This document shows, piece after piece, positions 32,733 through 44,379 of a stretch of DNA of 64,000 nt. The notes beneath the pieces were generated by a model. The model was not told the origin of the DNA. It did no database searches and saw nothing but the letters and a program-made list of their open reading frames with translations. Each line of letters starts with the position of its first letter. Position 1 is the stretch's first letter. Origin of the DNA: Asterias amurensis (taxonomy: Eukaryota > Echinodermata > Asteroidea > Forcipulatida > Asteriidae); assembly GCF_032118995.1 (NCBI RefSeq), contig NC_092661.1, forward strand, positions 8,246,494 through 8,310,493, read 5' to 3'. A program made the position numbers and the translations under genes.

Positions 32733-33122
32733 GAAGGCAATGGACACGTTTGTTAACTTATAATATTATTCAAACTAATAATGTTTGTGTTAAAACTTGA
32801 GTACTTTGTTACAAGCAACGGAGAGCTGTTTTATAGTATGAACATTGTGAGAAACGTGTTCTGAAGTAACATAGAGTTTGTGAAAGAACTATAATTTCTC
32901 ACTGAGATTTGAGGATGAGACGGACTTCCGGCTAGGCCTGAAGCCATTCGGGCATCTGAAAACACTTTGTGTAAATAGGGCGTTTTTCTTTCTTGCAACT
33001 TCGATGACCATTTTGAGCACATTAATTTTCAAAGATTTGCCACTTTATGCATTTGTTATGTTGGGATAAACCAAGTGAGAAACCTGATCTTTGACAATTA
33101 CAAAACAGATCCCGTGCCTTTA
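32733..33122 (+). mobile_element. TTAA-type repeat family A, diverged
   Basis: Ends GAAGGCAATGGACACGTTTG and CCCGTGCCTTTAG, with GGAGAGCTGTTTTATAGTAT and GATAAACCAAGTGAG inside. Confidence 0.7.
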
Positions 33123-33124
33123 GT

Positions 33125-35530
33125 CAAGTGATTTTTTTAAAACTTTCTGAACGAGTAATTTTTCCATTTTTTCATTGATGTGCAGAAAATTAATTAATGT
33201 TAAAAATAAACAGAGTGATGTGTGGTTTCTGTATCTTACCACGCTTGCCCTTTGCGCTTTCAGTCAGGTGTAACAGCATTTTTTTGTAACTCTTAACAAT
33301 ATAAAGGTTACTTACATTAAATAATGTGTTTAATAATTGTGAGTATAGTTTTCTAAAATCATTCACAATGTTAAAATAGTAACTAGATTGTCGAGAGTAC
33401 TCTGTTTGAATTAGATATCATTCGTTTAGTGCATACATTCTTTGCGAGTACTCCTGGCTGATGGCGTAAGGGTGATAGTAATTGTTGCTGATGGTCGAAT
33501 GTTGTTAAAATTGACTCAAACAAGTCTGAGCACTGTTAGTTAGAGTTATTTAGATTCTTTCAAAAATCATTATTTTGTAAGAAACTATTGTTGTCAAATT
33601 TGTTTTGCACAAATACAAAATACACACATGCCAAGTTGGTAATTATCACGTAATTAAACATTCTATTTTTAGCCTTCGAGAAAGACTTTGCTACGGCCGA
33701 ATCGTCAGGCCATTTAACTATTTTTTGCATTATACCATCGGGCCTTTTGGTTGGTAACTTTGTTGTTTGGGCCAATTGTGTTTTCTCAATTCTATTCAAT
33801 TCAATCATGTATTCATCATGCCAGCATGAAATTCGTTGTAAGTTGTAAACTAATTATTTCAACAACAACAAAATATTTAAAGGAACATAGGCTACAGAAC
33901 TATGTTTTGCTACAAACAGTTGCCTGTATACTCAATGTTTCGGAGATATTATTTTGTGAAATTATTTAACAGCCGTGTTGTTGTGCTATTAGGATAACAA
34001 AGCAAGTAAATAAACCTTTGTCCTAGCTAGATGATAATCATTATGGGGAGTGGCGTAGTTTTACCTTATTATTATCAGCATTGGCCAGATCCTTTGTACA
34101 CACTAAAACCTCCCGGGTCGGAATTGATCCGGATTCCTTGCCCATTTTCGGGTCAGTATGACCCGGCAGCTAGTCATAGGTGTATGACCCTATGACCATT
34201 ATGCAATGCATGTATAGTAGGCCACGCCTATAATTTTTTTTATGCAACATAATCACAGAATAAAATGATGCTGTGTGTGCACAGTGGTAAATTCGATCGT
34301 GTGTTTTCATGGGCGTAAATCTGTCTTGAAAGATAGGGGCATCATTCACGACGTAAGGTCCGGGGCCCGCTTTAGGGCCCGGGAAAGTTTTAGGCCGCAG
34401 CCATAGATGTAATCTAGGGAGTCTGAGGGGGGTAATGTGCTCCCTCTCAGTTATGGGAATTTAAGGCCTTTCCAAGATAAACCATTTGTTTTCCCCTCTA
34501 TACATCATGGACTCAAATTAGACCTCCATGGTTATTGTATCTATACAAAAAAACAAAAAACAACCCTCAACTATAGCTTCGTAATTATTATTTCCGAATC
34601 TTCAACGCTCAGACGACGTTCAATCATCACGACCAGCATTGTCAATGGTGGATCTATAGAGAATACATTTTAGGAGTAGGGGGTGGGGGGGGGGGGGGGG
34701 GGCTAGGGTCAATCATAAAGCTGGAGCATGCGCAATAGCGGAACGCGAAGCCTTTAGTGGCGGGAGTCCAGGCCCGCTTTTGGGTCCGGAAAATTTTTGC
34801 ATTTTAGATGATATGAAATGGAACAAAGAGCCTTCAAAATGCGAGCACAACATTTTGGGGTTAACTTCAAGTATGACAGGGGCAAATCGTGTAAAGAGTG
34901 AGCATGCGAGTTGTGAAGCCATTACGAAAAAAACAAAAATGAATTCTAGATGCTCCGTGGTGCAATCGCAGGCCATTCAGAGGGTCCAAAGACATAATGG
35001 GGGACGCTTTAATATTGTGTCACCCGCCCTTCCTTCAAAGGAAGGGGGCGGGACACGTCCCTCCCACTCGTGTAAGTGCTGTTGAGGTGCAAATCTGCCG
35101 AACGATGGAGCATGCAGTAGGTGTGAAGCTTTTACGTGTACGGGGTGTGGGGTCCGGCATTGGTTTTTACCTCGTCCCTTTGCCACTAAGTAACATGTTT
35201 TTGTTTTTTTGACGAGCCCTAGGCTGCTACAGCTACGGCTTTATTGCGGTTTGCTGCCTGACGCGGAAATCTAGCCGCGACTAGAAATAGCTGCTGTAGA
35301 TGCTGAAAAAGGGTTCAGACACGGATGAAAGACCGGTGTGACAGGAGATTCTGCCCCCCCCCCCCCCCCCCCCCACCCGCGGCGGAGATCCTGGGCCCAT
35401 CGGGCGACTTTTCCTTGCCTGAACACTGACCTCACTTCTTCGACGAGACTCTAGACAATCGTTTATGGTCCCACGCGGTGTGAGATAGTCGAGTTGCAGT
35501 GGTGCTCTCCGCGCGAACAGCTGGTTGCGT
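33125..35530. other. No gene; poly-G/poly-C tracts
   Basis: Contains long G and C homopolymers (about 34687-34702 and 35353-35375). CCGGG-rich segments at 34350-35080 look like eroded repeats that I cannot classify. No exon with splice support was found. Confidence 0.4.
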
Positions 35531-35536
35531 GACTAC

Positions 35537-35784
35537 AGGGCCCAATTTCATAGAGCTCCTAAGCACCAAAATTTGCTTAGCATGAAATTTCTGCCTCGAT
35601 AAAAACAGGATTACCAACAAAATTTCCACATGATTTTCAGGATGAGCAAACATCAGCTGTGAATACCAGTAATAACAAGCAATATGCAACAAATTGAAAT
35701 TTTGTTGGTAATCCTGTTTTTATCGAGGAAGAAATTTCATGCTAAGCAAATTTTTGTGCTTAGCAGCTCTATGAAATTGGGCCC
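35537..35784. mobile_element. Palindromic MITE family F, long-armed
   Basis: GGGCCCAATTTCATAGAGCT at the left and its inverse at the right. Arms run on through TTTGCTTAGCATGAAATTTC and GATAAAAACAGGATTACCAA (about 90 bp). It lies about 290 bp upstream of the five-exon gene. Confidence 0.85.
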
Positions 35785-36069
35785 AGGGCGCTGCCGCCCA
35801 TGCTAGTAGCTGCCGCCGCCCGACTCTGGCAACCAGCAGTTCGCGCGAGAGCAGTGACAACTCGACGTTCTCACAGCGTGGGACCATTAACGACTTGTCC
35901 ACAAGTCTAACCATGGAGGTACGCCTGAGTTTTCCAACTACAGAGGGCGCTGTGTACTTGGTTATTTTTCGGCGCTGGTGTTGGCGTTAAATGAATCTTC
36001 TTGTTACTATCAAAATTCTTTTAGAATCTAGTTGAGATCTTGATCTCTATACGAACTTTTCATTTCAAA

Positions 36070-39000
36070 ATGAACCGCTGTATTATGTGCAACCGAGTGT
36101 TCGGCCCAAAGCCCGAAAATGCCAAGCAAAAGTGTTCTTTAACCCGTTTCTTTAGCTACCAACCCGGTGGAGCGTTGGGAATGGTAGTTCATGAACTGAT
36201 CACCGAATGTACAGGCGTCAATTTGGACCCATCGAAGACGCCACAGAAGGCTACAAAACGTAAACAAACACAACAATACACATGTTTAATGTGTGCTCAA
36301 GCTATGTTACATGTTAAAGTCCAACGTAACCAATTGCTGGTAGCTAAGGAAAAACTCACTGATCTGATAAGTAGGCAAGGTAAAGATGCACTTTAGAAAT
36401 AAACAAAAACATGATTATGATTTATTTTATTTTTATGAATGGTTAGTTTAGACGTAGTTGTAGTTGCGTTTAACTCGATGGGCGGCCGTAAGAAGGGTGT
36501 TTATTTCTTTCCTCGCAACTTATTAAGGAAAGGTTTCCGTAAGGCGCCACCACTTATTCATTCGAAATAAAATAATATAGTATCTAATTTACCTGATTGA
36601 TATATCCCTTTTTGTAAAAATGAGTGAAAAAGTGGTGGCGCCATACGGAAAGTTATCCCTTATTAATATTAGACAGCCCAAATTGAGCTCCAACTTTCTG
36701 TAGCTGTTACACAAGTAATTTGTATTCACTGGTTTGTTATTTTGTGCAAAATGTTGAGAAACAGAGGAGAAGACTGGTCTATTGACAATTTTTACCATTT
36801 TAAAAATTTTAGCATCGAATTCAAGTTCCGGTGCTAATTTACTGGAGTGTGAGTTCCAATCCCGGTCATGACACTTGTGTCCTTGAGCAAGATACTTTAC
36901 TATAATTGCTTCTCTTTACCCAGGGGTATAAATGTGTACCTGCAAGGGTAGAGGTTGATATTGTGTATGAAAAGCCACAAGCGCCTTACAGGCAGCTCAG
37001 CCCCCCCTCAGGGCTGTATACTTCCTAACAACTGGAGAGATGAGAAACATTACAGGAACGTTATTGGCCCCATAACCAGGGCACTAATGTATAAAAGTGC
37101 AGTGATGCGCTATATTTAAAATTTGTTATTATTTGTTATTATAATAAGGGAATTAATATGTGGTGAAGAGGTTTTCAACTAGTGGTTTGAACTCGCGCCG
37201 AGGCCTGGGCTTGATAATTTTACCGAGACGAAGTCGAGGTAAATTATCAAGAACCAGGCCTCGGCGGGTTCAAACCACTAGTTGAAAACTGATTTAACAC
37301 ACTTTGATTCCCATTCATAAATACCTTTTCTGTCAAAAAACATCAACACTTCTTGGTCAAAAATTAAAATAAATGCAAAAAAATTATAATTGTTCAATGA
37401 TTTTCTTCAACACAACACTCCTCCAGCTATGAAATGGTAAGGCCCTCGAGTAAACAACTCAGTTTTATAAGGAGATGCTGTGCGCGTCGCACGTATTACG
37501 TGATATGGCCGTGGCACAACTGTTTCAGCCATTGCTCTTGACCAACAGGAATGAAGAAACTGTCTTATAAGCGCAGGTGCAAACTAGACCCAGTGACTCA
37601 CTGGGGCATGCTAGATTCCTTTTTAAAACAATTTGACATTATGACCGATAATGTCAAAATTTTGAATAAAGAATCTAGTGCCCCAGTCATTGGGTCTAGA
37701 GTAAAACTATCACCTAAATATTTTTCATCTCAGGAGATGAACTTTATTTTTATACTAAAAGTACAATGTAATCAGTAGTAGTTGACCTGCTGTAAACAGT
37801 ATTTACGGGACTCTCCTGAAAATTTGCTCACTGATTTCCTTTTTTTGTCCTCAAAAACTTGACGACTAACGAAGCTAAAACTATTATTACAGGTAAATTA
37901 GATGTTACAATCATCTTCATTCACAGTGAGTATGTGTGCAGGTGAAACAAACAGTTTACCTAGAAAATGTTGATTTATTTCGATAAATATCGTTAATGGA
38001 GGGTTGGTTTACTTAATTTTTATTTGTGTGATATCTAGGGTTCGTGTGTTCAAAAATGGTTTCAAAAGTACCCCCGGAAAAACGGAAGCTTCCATGTACC
38101 GATGATCCTATTGCATTGGAGTTTCAGCATTTGAATCCTGATTATGAGCCGCCGAAAAAGAAAAAGGTAAAAGGATATTTAACGAAAACACTATTAACAA
38201 TGGTAATTGTCACAGACCAGTCTTCTCACTTGGTGTATCTCAACAATGCATAAAATAGCGAACCTGTGGACATTTTGAATCAATTGGTCGAAGTTGGGAG
38301 AGAATAATGAAAGAAAAACACCCTTGTTGCACAAGTTGTGTGCTCACAGATGCGTGATTTCAAGACCTCAAAATCTAATTCTGAGGTCTCAAAATCAAAT
38401 TCGTGAACAAAATTACTTCTTTCTCGAAAACCATGTTACTTCCGAGGGAGCCGTTTCTCACAATGCTTTGTACTATCAACCTCTCCCCACTTGTACCAAG
38501 TAAGGTTTTATGCTAACAATTAATTTGAGAAGTTACCAATAGTCTGGTCCACTGCCATTAATTCCCACCTCTTAATCTGGTAGCAATAAACACTGGTACT
38601 GCAGACTGCCAATAATAATAATAATAATAATAATTTGGGGGCTAATCATCCTTAGTCGCAGCTAAGAGCTGAATTGCGAAGGACGCGGCTACAACGTGTT
38701 CGAGAAGCAGGCATGCAAGGGCGCATTCAGCTGCCAGCCACATCAACCCATTATGACTACGGAGCACAGCCAAGATCGAAAGTGTTTGATTTTTTTCCTG
38801 AGGGAGGAAAACCGGATAGTCTGAAAAACCCTTGTGGCACCGCAGAGAACCAACGCAACAGAGTACCATACCACCCAGCTAGTATGCTTTGGGTTTATTC
38901 GGTCTGTACAGCTGGTGGTGTAAATCAAACAATCACATGACTTGAAAGGCTTGGATACTATTGGTAATTACTCACAATAATTGTCTAACATAAAAACTTA

Positions 39001-42000
39001 CTTGGTAACGAGCAATGGAGTACACATGTAGCTATTGTGTAGCCCTGTTTCAGCCCCAGAAGTAGGTGGCAATGGCCCCTGGAAAAACAAAATTGTAGCC
39101 CACACCTTGAAGTGGCCTTCAGGCCCTGTGTGTCTGGCGACTTAAATAAAAAAAGTTTGAAACATTGTGAGGTGTGTCCAGTCCTAAGCTTTTAACCATA
39201 ACTCTTGTTCTCATTTTGTTTTACATCTAGCACAATGCAGTAAAAAAGGGAACTATTTGGGAGTTTTGTGCCATTTTTGATGTCCAAACTTGAATTTGGA
39301 AGATTTGTCTTTTTAAAACATAATGAGATCAACAGAACTATAGCTGTTGCAAACTGCTTGCCAATTAAAGCCAGGTTCATTTAAAGGCGGTGGACACTAT
39401 TGGTAATTACTCAGCATAAAACCGTACTTGGTAACGAGTAATAGGGAAAGGTTGATAGTATAAAACATTGTGAGAAACGGCTCCCCCTGAAGTGACGTAG
39501 TTTTCGAGAAAGAAGTAACTTTCCACAAATTTGATTTCGAAACCTGAAGTTTAGAATTTGAGGTCTCGAAATCAAGCATCTGAAAGCATGCTGAAAGCAC
39601 ACAACTTCGTGTGACAGGGGTGTTTTTTCTTTCATAGTTATCTCGCAACTCCGACGACCAATCAAGCTCAAATTTTCACAGGTTTGTTATTTTATGCAAA
39701 TGTTGAGATACACGAAATTACAAGACTGGTCTTTGACAATTACCAATAATGTTCAGTGTCTTTAATACCTGCAAATGCAATGCTGATTTTGAAGAAGAAA
39801 AAAAATGCAAGGAACAACTCACACAAGTCACAAAGCACATCTCAACTCTTTCGAGTATTAACAGGAAGTATGAATGGGACTTTAGTGTCTTTTTTTCTCG
39901 AATGACAAGTCTGAGGTGGCCCAAAGGTGACAAATACCTTTTTGGAAACACTCCTGACTTGACTGTGTGCTATTATCTCTTAATAAACAGTCGCCATCCT
40001 ACATTTATCTTACTTGGTGGCACGGTTGGCTTGTGCGTAAAGCGCTCGCCTCTCACCAAGGTGACCCAGGATCGATTCCCGGTCGGGGCTATACGTGAGT
40101 TGAGTTGTGCGTTGGTTCTCTGCTGTGCCACGAGGGTTTTCCAGACTATCCGGTTTCCCTCCCTCAGGAAAAAATCAAACACTTTCGATTTTGGCTGTGC
40201 TCCGTGGTCATAATGGGTTGATGTGGCTGGCAGCCGAATGCGCCCTTGCATGCCTGCTTCTCGAACACGTTGTAGCCGCGTCCTTCGCAATTCAGCTCTT
40301 AGCTGCAAGTAAGGACGATTGGCCCCCCAAATTATTATTACTTAAACTACAACTGCAACCACAACGCAGACAGTTTAGATCATCCACATTTTCCCATCGC
40401 GCCCAGAGCCCATGCTGCGTCATTTGCAGATTGCTCACTCTCCTGTTTTGGACGAAAAAGAATGGAACACTCTCCCGAATCACATCAAGGATGCTATTAA
40501 ACAATATTCACATTTTCAAGAAACCCCTCAAATGGTTTTCTTTTTCGACAAGCGATCGTTAGGCCTATTAATTTTGTCCAGTGTCTTTGAATGACTTTGG
40601 TTGATTATGGTGCTGTATAAAACCCCTCTGATCGATTGATTGGTATAATCCCACGAGACATACACATGTACATGTACATGTACTAACATCACCTACAAGC
40701 TGTACCATTAAAGGAACATTACAGAATTGTTTTTTTCTAACAAATAAAGTTGCTGGAAGTGTACATGTAAGCACTTTATGTCATCCACCCTAAACATAAA
40801 CTGACAAACCTGTCGAAACATAAACTGACAAACCTGTCGAAGTTTGAGATCGATCGGCCATTTACATGTAGGTCACGAGAGAATAGTGAAAAACCCATTA
40901 AAAACTTTGCATTGCGTTGATGCCAAAATAAAAATGAACAGGGGCCTACATGCTCACTGAGCGATAAACTCCAAACGCTAAGTTAGATTATTTATTTCTC
41001 ATCAAATATGACATTTCAAACAGAAATATTTCGAGGGATGTTTTCTACTATCATCATGATTTAGACTGTGTCAGTTTTATGTAAATCTGTGATCGTCGCG
41101 TTTTTTTTTCTTACCAATTCTGTAACCTTCCTTTAACCGACATAAATTTGTTCATTATATACATTTTTCTTCTTTTTATTTGCAAAAACTATAGCCTGGG
41201 ATCAAAGAGGCTACAATAAACAGGATACGAAATTCAAACTACAGACGCGCCTTCACTATGGTTTACAAGACAAACATGACAGCCAGAAAGCAGTTGCTAA
41301 GGGCCATTGTGTTGTTAGTCAGGGCTGAGATGCGTCAGTTCGTCAGGGTACCGCCAGCCATTTTGCTTGCAGACGCAACCGGGACTTTCCTATGGAACCC
41401 CATTCTCAGAGCATTCCAGACGAGTTTCCCAGTGCTATATGCTGCCTTGCAGGGAGCCCTGATTAAAAACAATAAGGATAATAGATTAAAGCTGTAAGTA
41501 AACTCATCTTTGCTTGCTAAATAGCAAAAACTATGGTTGGGGAGGTGGGGCACAAGACCTTCAGATCAACTTGTGATCTTGGCTTCAAAGTTAAAGATGC
41601 TATGTCAGATTTTACGTCCCAAACATTAAAAAATTTTTTTTTTTGAGTGAATGGTATTTCAAAGAGTATCACCCGCTCTAACGAAAAAAGTTTAACCTCT
41701 ACTTTTAATGGTCAGGAACCATGAAAAAAAATTTAAAACATTTCTTGTAAAACACATAAGAATTGGTTGCGTGATATATTGTCGGGATCCCGACAAAAAC
41801 TAATTTTGAGCACTTTATTTCACTGCTACTAATAATTGGCGGACTTTTTCGAGCAGTGACTTTCTTGACCCCCATCAAAACACCTATTGAATTTTAAATC
41901 AAAATTTTGGGGTCAAAAATCTGACATAGCATCTTTATAGATGACTGTATACATGTAGGTCGGAGGACACAAAACACAATGTCATCAGCTTTACATTAAA

Positions 42001-43835
42001 TGAACATGTTGCCTTGGATGGGACGAGTTGGTCTTTGAAAAGCATATGGTTAGAAAGATTTTTTTTAAGTAGAATACAAATTTGCCTTGAAATTGCGCGG
42101 TTTTTCTTTTACTTTGTGAACTAACACCGTCCGCCATTTATGGGAGTAAACAATTTGGGTGGGTTCGATTAGCTTCCCCGGGTCGACCCTGATTTGCCCC
42201 TGGTACTTTCGAATAGCTTTGATGGCGTTCCAGGGGCTCCCTTTGATCAGCCCTAAGTGCTCTGCTTTGTGGAGCGGGTCAAATGGGGCTGGCCCGAGGT
42301 AATGTCTTCACCACGAGAGGGTGAGTGATCGTTCAGCTAGCTCATGGCAGGGGCCCACCTAGATGAGCACACTGGGGTCGACCCGGGGAAGCTAATCGTA
42401 CGGACTCTCTGTTCAATTGAAATCTTTACCTGGACTGATTCTTGGTTATTGATTTGTTTGTAGGAGCAGCGATGGAGAGGGGATAGGTTGTCAAGTACCA
42501 GGACTGGGCGTTGTACTGTCATCATTGGTCAGGATGAGGGGTGGCAGACGCAACATTAAGCACAAAACAAGCAGGATAGCCATCCTACTAGGGCAGTATT
42601 TGGCGAAACATGGCACACGCTCTATGGTAAAAAATGATGGGCTGAGAAAACTTTTATTGTAGAGAAAACAAAATTGGTGTTACTTCACTACAATGTCCAA
42701 CCGAAAAACGCACATACCACACAATTCTTAATTAGACTATGAAGATCAAAGTTAATAATACACAAAACATTGGGTTTCCAATACCACTGACATGCCAGCT
42801 AAAGTTTTCCTGAAAATACCAGCTGTACAAAAGACCCATGGACCCAATGTTAGCTAGGAAGATTCGACTTTTAATGTAAAAAAGTTGTCTTTGGAATGTA
42901 CAGACCCATTTTGTTTGATGTTCGATCATGTCTTGTTTGTTAGTGTCAAATAAAAGCACACTTTACATCATTTTAAGGTTTGGGTACTTTTTGTCTGACA
43001 CAAAACAGAACCCTCAACTGTACACAATTACACTAAACTTACACGGTTTAAAGATGATGATGGTAGAAAGCTTCCCTTAAAATATTTTCTACTGAGGTGC
43101 TTTAGTTGTTAGAGAAACGATTAGCTAAAACTTATTTGACATGTTCAAAGGATTTATGCAACACTTCCGAAAACATTGCTCTGTGATTTTCTCTTTTAAT
43201 CTCTCAGTTCTGACGACTCATAAAATTGAATTTTCTATAGGTAAATTTGAGTACATATTTATTCACAGTGAGTTGGGATTAATTTCATGGCTGACAATTG
43301 GATCCACAAAAGTTACTTAGTTGCTTTACTAAATTTGATTGTTAGTAATTTCAATGTAGGTGAGCAGATGGCCATAAAGGTGATGAGCACTATTCAGTTT
43401 AAAACATATTTCAAACCAGTCATTTCTCGTCACAGAGAAATGAAGCGACCTTTAATATTTCTGTTTTTAGCATTTATGAGTGAAATAATCCCCTTAATGT
43501 GTGGTTTTTAACTCTTAATGTTTATTATTCAGGTCGTAAATGCTCTGAGTGGTTTTTGTGGACTTTGCCCGAACGCAGCAACCACACGACGTCTTTGTAG
43601 GAAGCATGGGTCAGACTACAACTACACCAACATCTTTACTAGGCAACCAGGATTAATGGAAATAAGTGATGAGGAGGGGAATGAGGAAGAAGAAAATGGG
43701 GAGACAAATGAGGAGGAAGAAAATGAGGAGCAAAGTGAGGAGGAAGAAGAAAATGAGCAAAGTGAGGAAGAAGAAAATGAGCAAAGTGAGGAAGAAGAAA
43801 ATGACTCGGAGCAAAGTGAGGAGGAAGAAAAATGA
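36070..43835 (+). CDS. Unnamed five-exon gene: CxxC-CxxC N-terminal module, basic linker, helical middle, acidic tail
   Basis: Exons: 36070-36379, 38039-38166, 41195-41493, 42464-42626 and 43533-43835. Donors (GTAAAG, GTAAAA, GTAAGT, GTAAAA) and pyrimidine-rich acceptors fit, and every junction keeps phase, giving 1203 nt or 400 residues. The start is the ATG at 36070 (MNRCIMCNRVF). Cys4/Cys7 and Cys72/Cys75 (YTCLMCAQAML), separated by a hydrophobic stretch, resemble a ZAD-like zinc-binding layout. Residues about 140-146 are a KKKK nuclear-signal-like cluster. Exon 3 has INRIRNSNYRRAFTMVYKTN and a Trp-containing segment. Exon 4 has QVPGLGVVLSSLVRMRGG and RIAILLGQYLAKHG. The last exon starts VVNALSGFCGLCPN and ends in Glu-rich repeats. 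From memory the order recalls large uncharacterised metazoan proteins that often carry DUF6589, but that domain is absent here. I infer a nuclear role, possibly transposon-derived. The gene model is fairly sure; the function is unknown. Confidence 0.75.
36519..36664. mobile_element. Palindromic MITE, TIR ..TTTCCGTATGGCGCCACCAC
   Basis: GGTTTCCGTAAGGCGCCACC at the left against GGTGGCGCCATACGGAAAG at the right. In intron 1 of the five-exon gene. Confidence 0.7.
36815..37128 (+). mobile_element. SINE-like element, diverged
   Basis: GTGAGTTCCAATCCCGGTCA (B-box-like) then GACACTTGTGTCCTTGAGCA, as in the 3862 SINE. The remaining body differs (GGGGTATAAATGTGTACCTG) and the tail is TTATTATTTGTTATTAT. 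Confidence 0.6.
37172..37289. repeat. Palindrome with CCGAGACGAAGTCGAGG core
   Basis: GTTTTCAACTAGTGGTTTGA at the left and TCAAACCACTAGTTGAAAAC at the right, then GAGGCCTGG...CCAGGCCTC inside. The tip resembles those at 13535 and 46520. Confidence 0.8.
37585..37698. mobile_element. MITE of the TAGACCCAGTGACTGGGG family
   Basis: TAGACCCAGTGACTCACTGG at the left and CAGTCATTGGGTCTA at the right. The flanks GGTGCAAAC and GAGTAAAAC agree at only 5 of 9 positions, so this copy is old or recombined. In intron 1 of the five-exon gene. Confidence 0.7.
38190..38561 (-). mobile_element. TTAA-type repeat family A
   Basis: Minus-strand copy (GTCTTCTCACTTGGTGTATC, GGGAGCCGTTTCTCACAATG) that begins about 24 bp after the exon 2 donor of the five-exon gene. 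Confidence 0.8.
38637..38862 (-). mobile_element. Second SINE family, body only
   Basis: The inverse of the plus-strand copy at 40014-40345: GCAGCTAAGAGCTGAATTGC, GACGCGGCTACAACGTGTTC, TCGAAAGTGTTTGATTTTTT. The tRNA-like head is absent. The two copies form an inverted pair 1.15 kb apart in one intron. Confidence 0.75.
39382..39765 (+). mobile_element. TTAA-type repeat family A, complete
   Basis: TTAAAGGCGGTGGACACTAT to AATGTTCAGTGTCTTTAA. Intron 2 of the five-exon gene. Confidence 0.85.
40014..40345 (+). mobile_element. Second SINE family with tRNA-derived head
   Basis: Head GTGCGTAAAGCGCTCGCCTC and GGATCGATTCCCGGTCGGGG (B box), then a body ending CGCAATTCAGCTCTTAGCTGC and a short AATTATTATTACTT tail. 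Confidence 0.75.
40372..40650 (+). mobile_element. L2/CR1-like LINE 3' end, dead
   Basis: A reading frame gives EWNTLPNHIKDAIKQYSHFQ, the W-n-x-LP-x2-I...F-K-x2-LK motif at the end of L2/CR1 reverse transcriptases. A slip then moves FKKPLKWFSF into another frame. A short 3' tail with GCTGTATAAAACC and GATTGATTGG follows. Confidence 0.6.
40708..41136 (+). mobile_element. TTAA-type repeat family J
   Basis: TTAAAGGAACATTACAGAAT to CAATTCTGTAACCTTCCTTTAA. Contains a 28-bp tandem duplication (AAACATAAACTGACAAACCT twice). Partial relatives lie near 20590-20720 and 44930-45045. It ends 58 bp before exon 3 of the five-exon gene. Confidence 0.75.
41997..42147 (+). mobile_element. TTAA-type repeat family H, left half
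   Basis: GAACATGTTGCCTTGGATGG through TGGGAGTAAACAATTTGGG; the right half is replaced by the family G element that starts immediately after it. Confidence 0.7.
42157..42404. mobile_element. MITE family G
   Basis: GGGTTCGATTAGCTTCCCCG to CCCGGGGAAGCTAATCGTAC. It ends about 60 bp before exon 4 of the five-exon gene. Confidence 0.8.
42971..43280 (+). mobile_element. TTAA-type repeat family B, left part
   Basis: TTAAGGTTTGGGTACTTTTT, then ACTAAACTTACACGGTTTAA and GAAAGCTTCCCTTAAAATAT. The right end is lost. Confidence 0.65.
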
Positions 43836-44265
43836 TGAGGACAGCGAGAAGGAAGAAAGTGACAATGAGGAACAAGTGAAGATGAGCAAAATAAAGAGGC
43901 AGAAAATGACAAGTGAAGAGGAGGAGTAAAGTGAAGATGAGCAAAGTGAGAGGGGACATATTATGATGAGCGAAGTGACAATGAGGACAAAAGTAAAGAC
44001 GAGGAACAGCATAACAAGTGAAGTTGAGGAGCACAGTAAAGATGAGCAAAGACCCAAGTAGTCGAAGGAGGAACACAGTCAAGATGAGCAAAGTGACAGT
44101 GAGGACAAAGGTATGTATAGGCAAGAAACAAAGTGACGAGTGAAGAGGAGCATCTGTGAAGATGAGTAAAGGGCCAAGTTGCCAAGGAGGAACATAAGTC
44201 AAGATGAGCAAAGTGACAAGGAAGAACAAAGTGACAATTGAAGACGAGGAGCACTGTGAGGAGGG
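43665..44265 (+). repeat. GAG/GAA-rich minisatellite spanning stop codon and 3' UTR
   Basis: Units of about 21-24 bp (GAGGAAGAAGAAAATGAGCA) encode the Glu-rich tail of the five-exon gene to 43835. They continue as GATGAGCAAAGTGACAATGA-type units for 430 bp beyond the stop. The reverse strand is therefore open in long frames, which are artefacts. Confidence 0.85.
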
Positions 44266-44379
44266 TAGACTTTTATAAAAGCTGCCACTAATTTGGTCAT
44301 GTTCCTTTTATCAAACACCATCAATGGATGATAACATTTAATGTACCACAAGGAACCAGACTTTTTTCTCCTTCCAGCC

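Noticed and set aside
35910..35920. ACCATGGAG|GTACGC as a coding first exon on the plus strand
   Set aside because: Good Kozak and donor, but no in-phase downstream exon could be assigned; the MNRC start at 36070 needs no such exon.
43622..44254. Long hydrophobic minus-strand frames (up to 196 codons)
   Set aside because: They are the reverse complement of the GAG/GAA minisatellite; Ser/Leu/Phe composition comes from the repeat.
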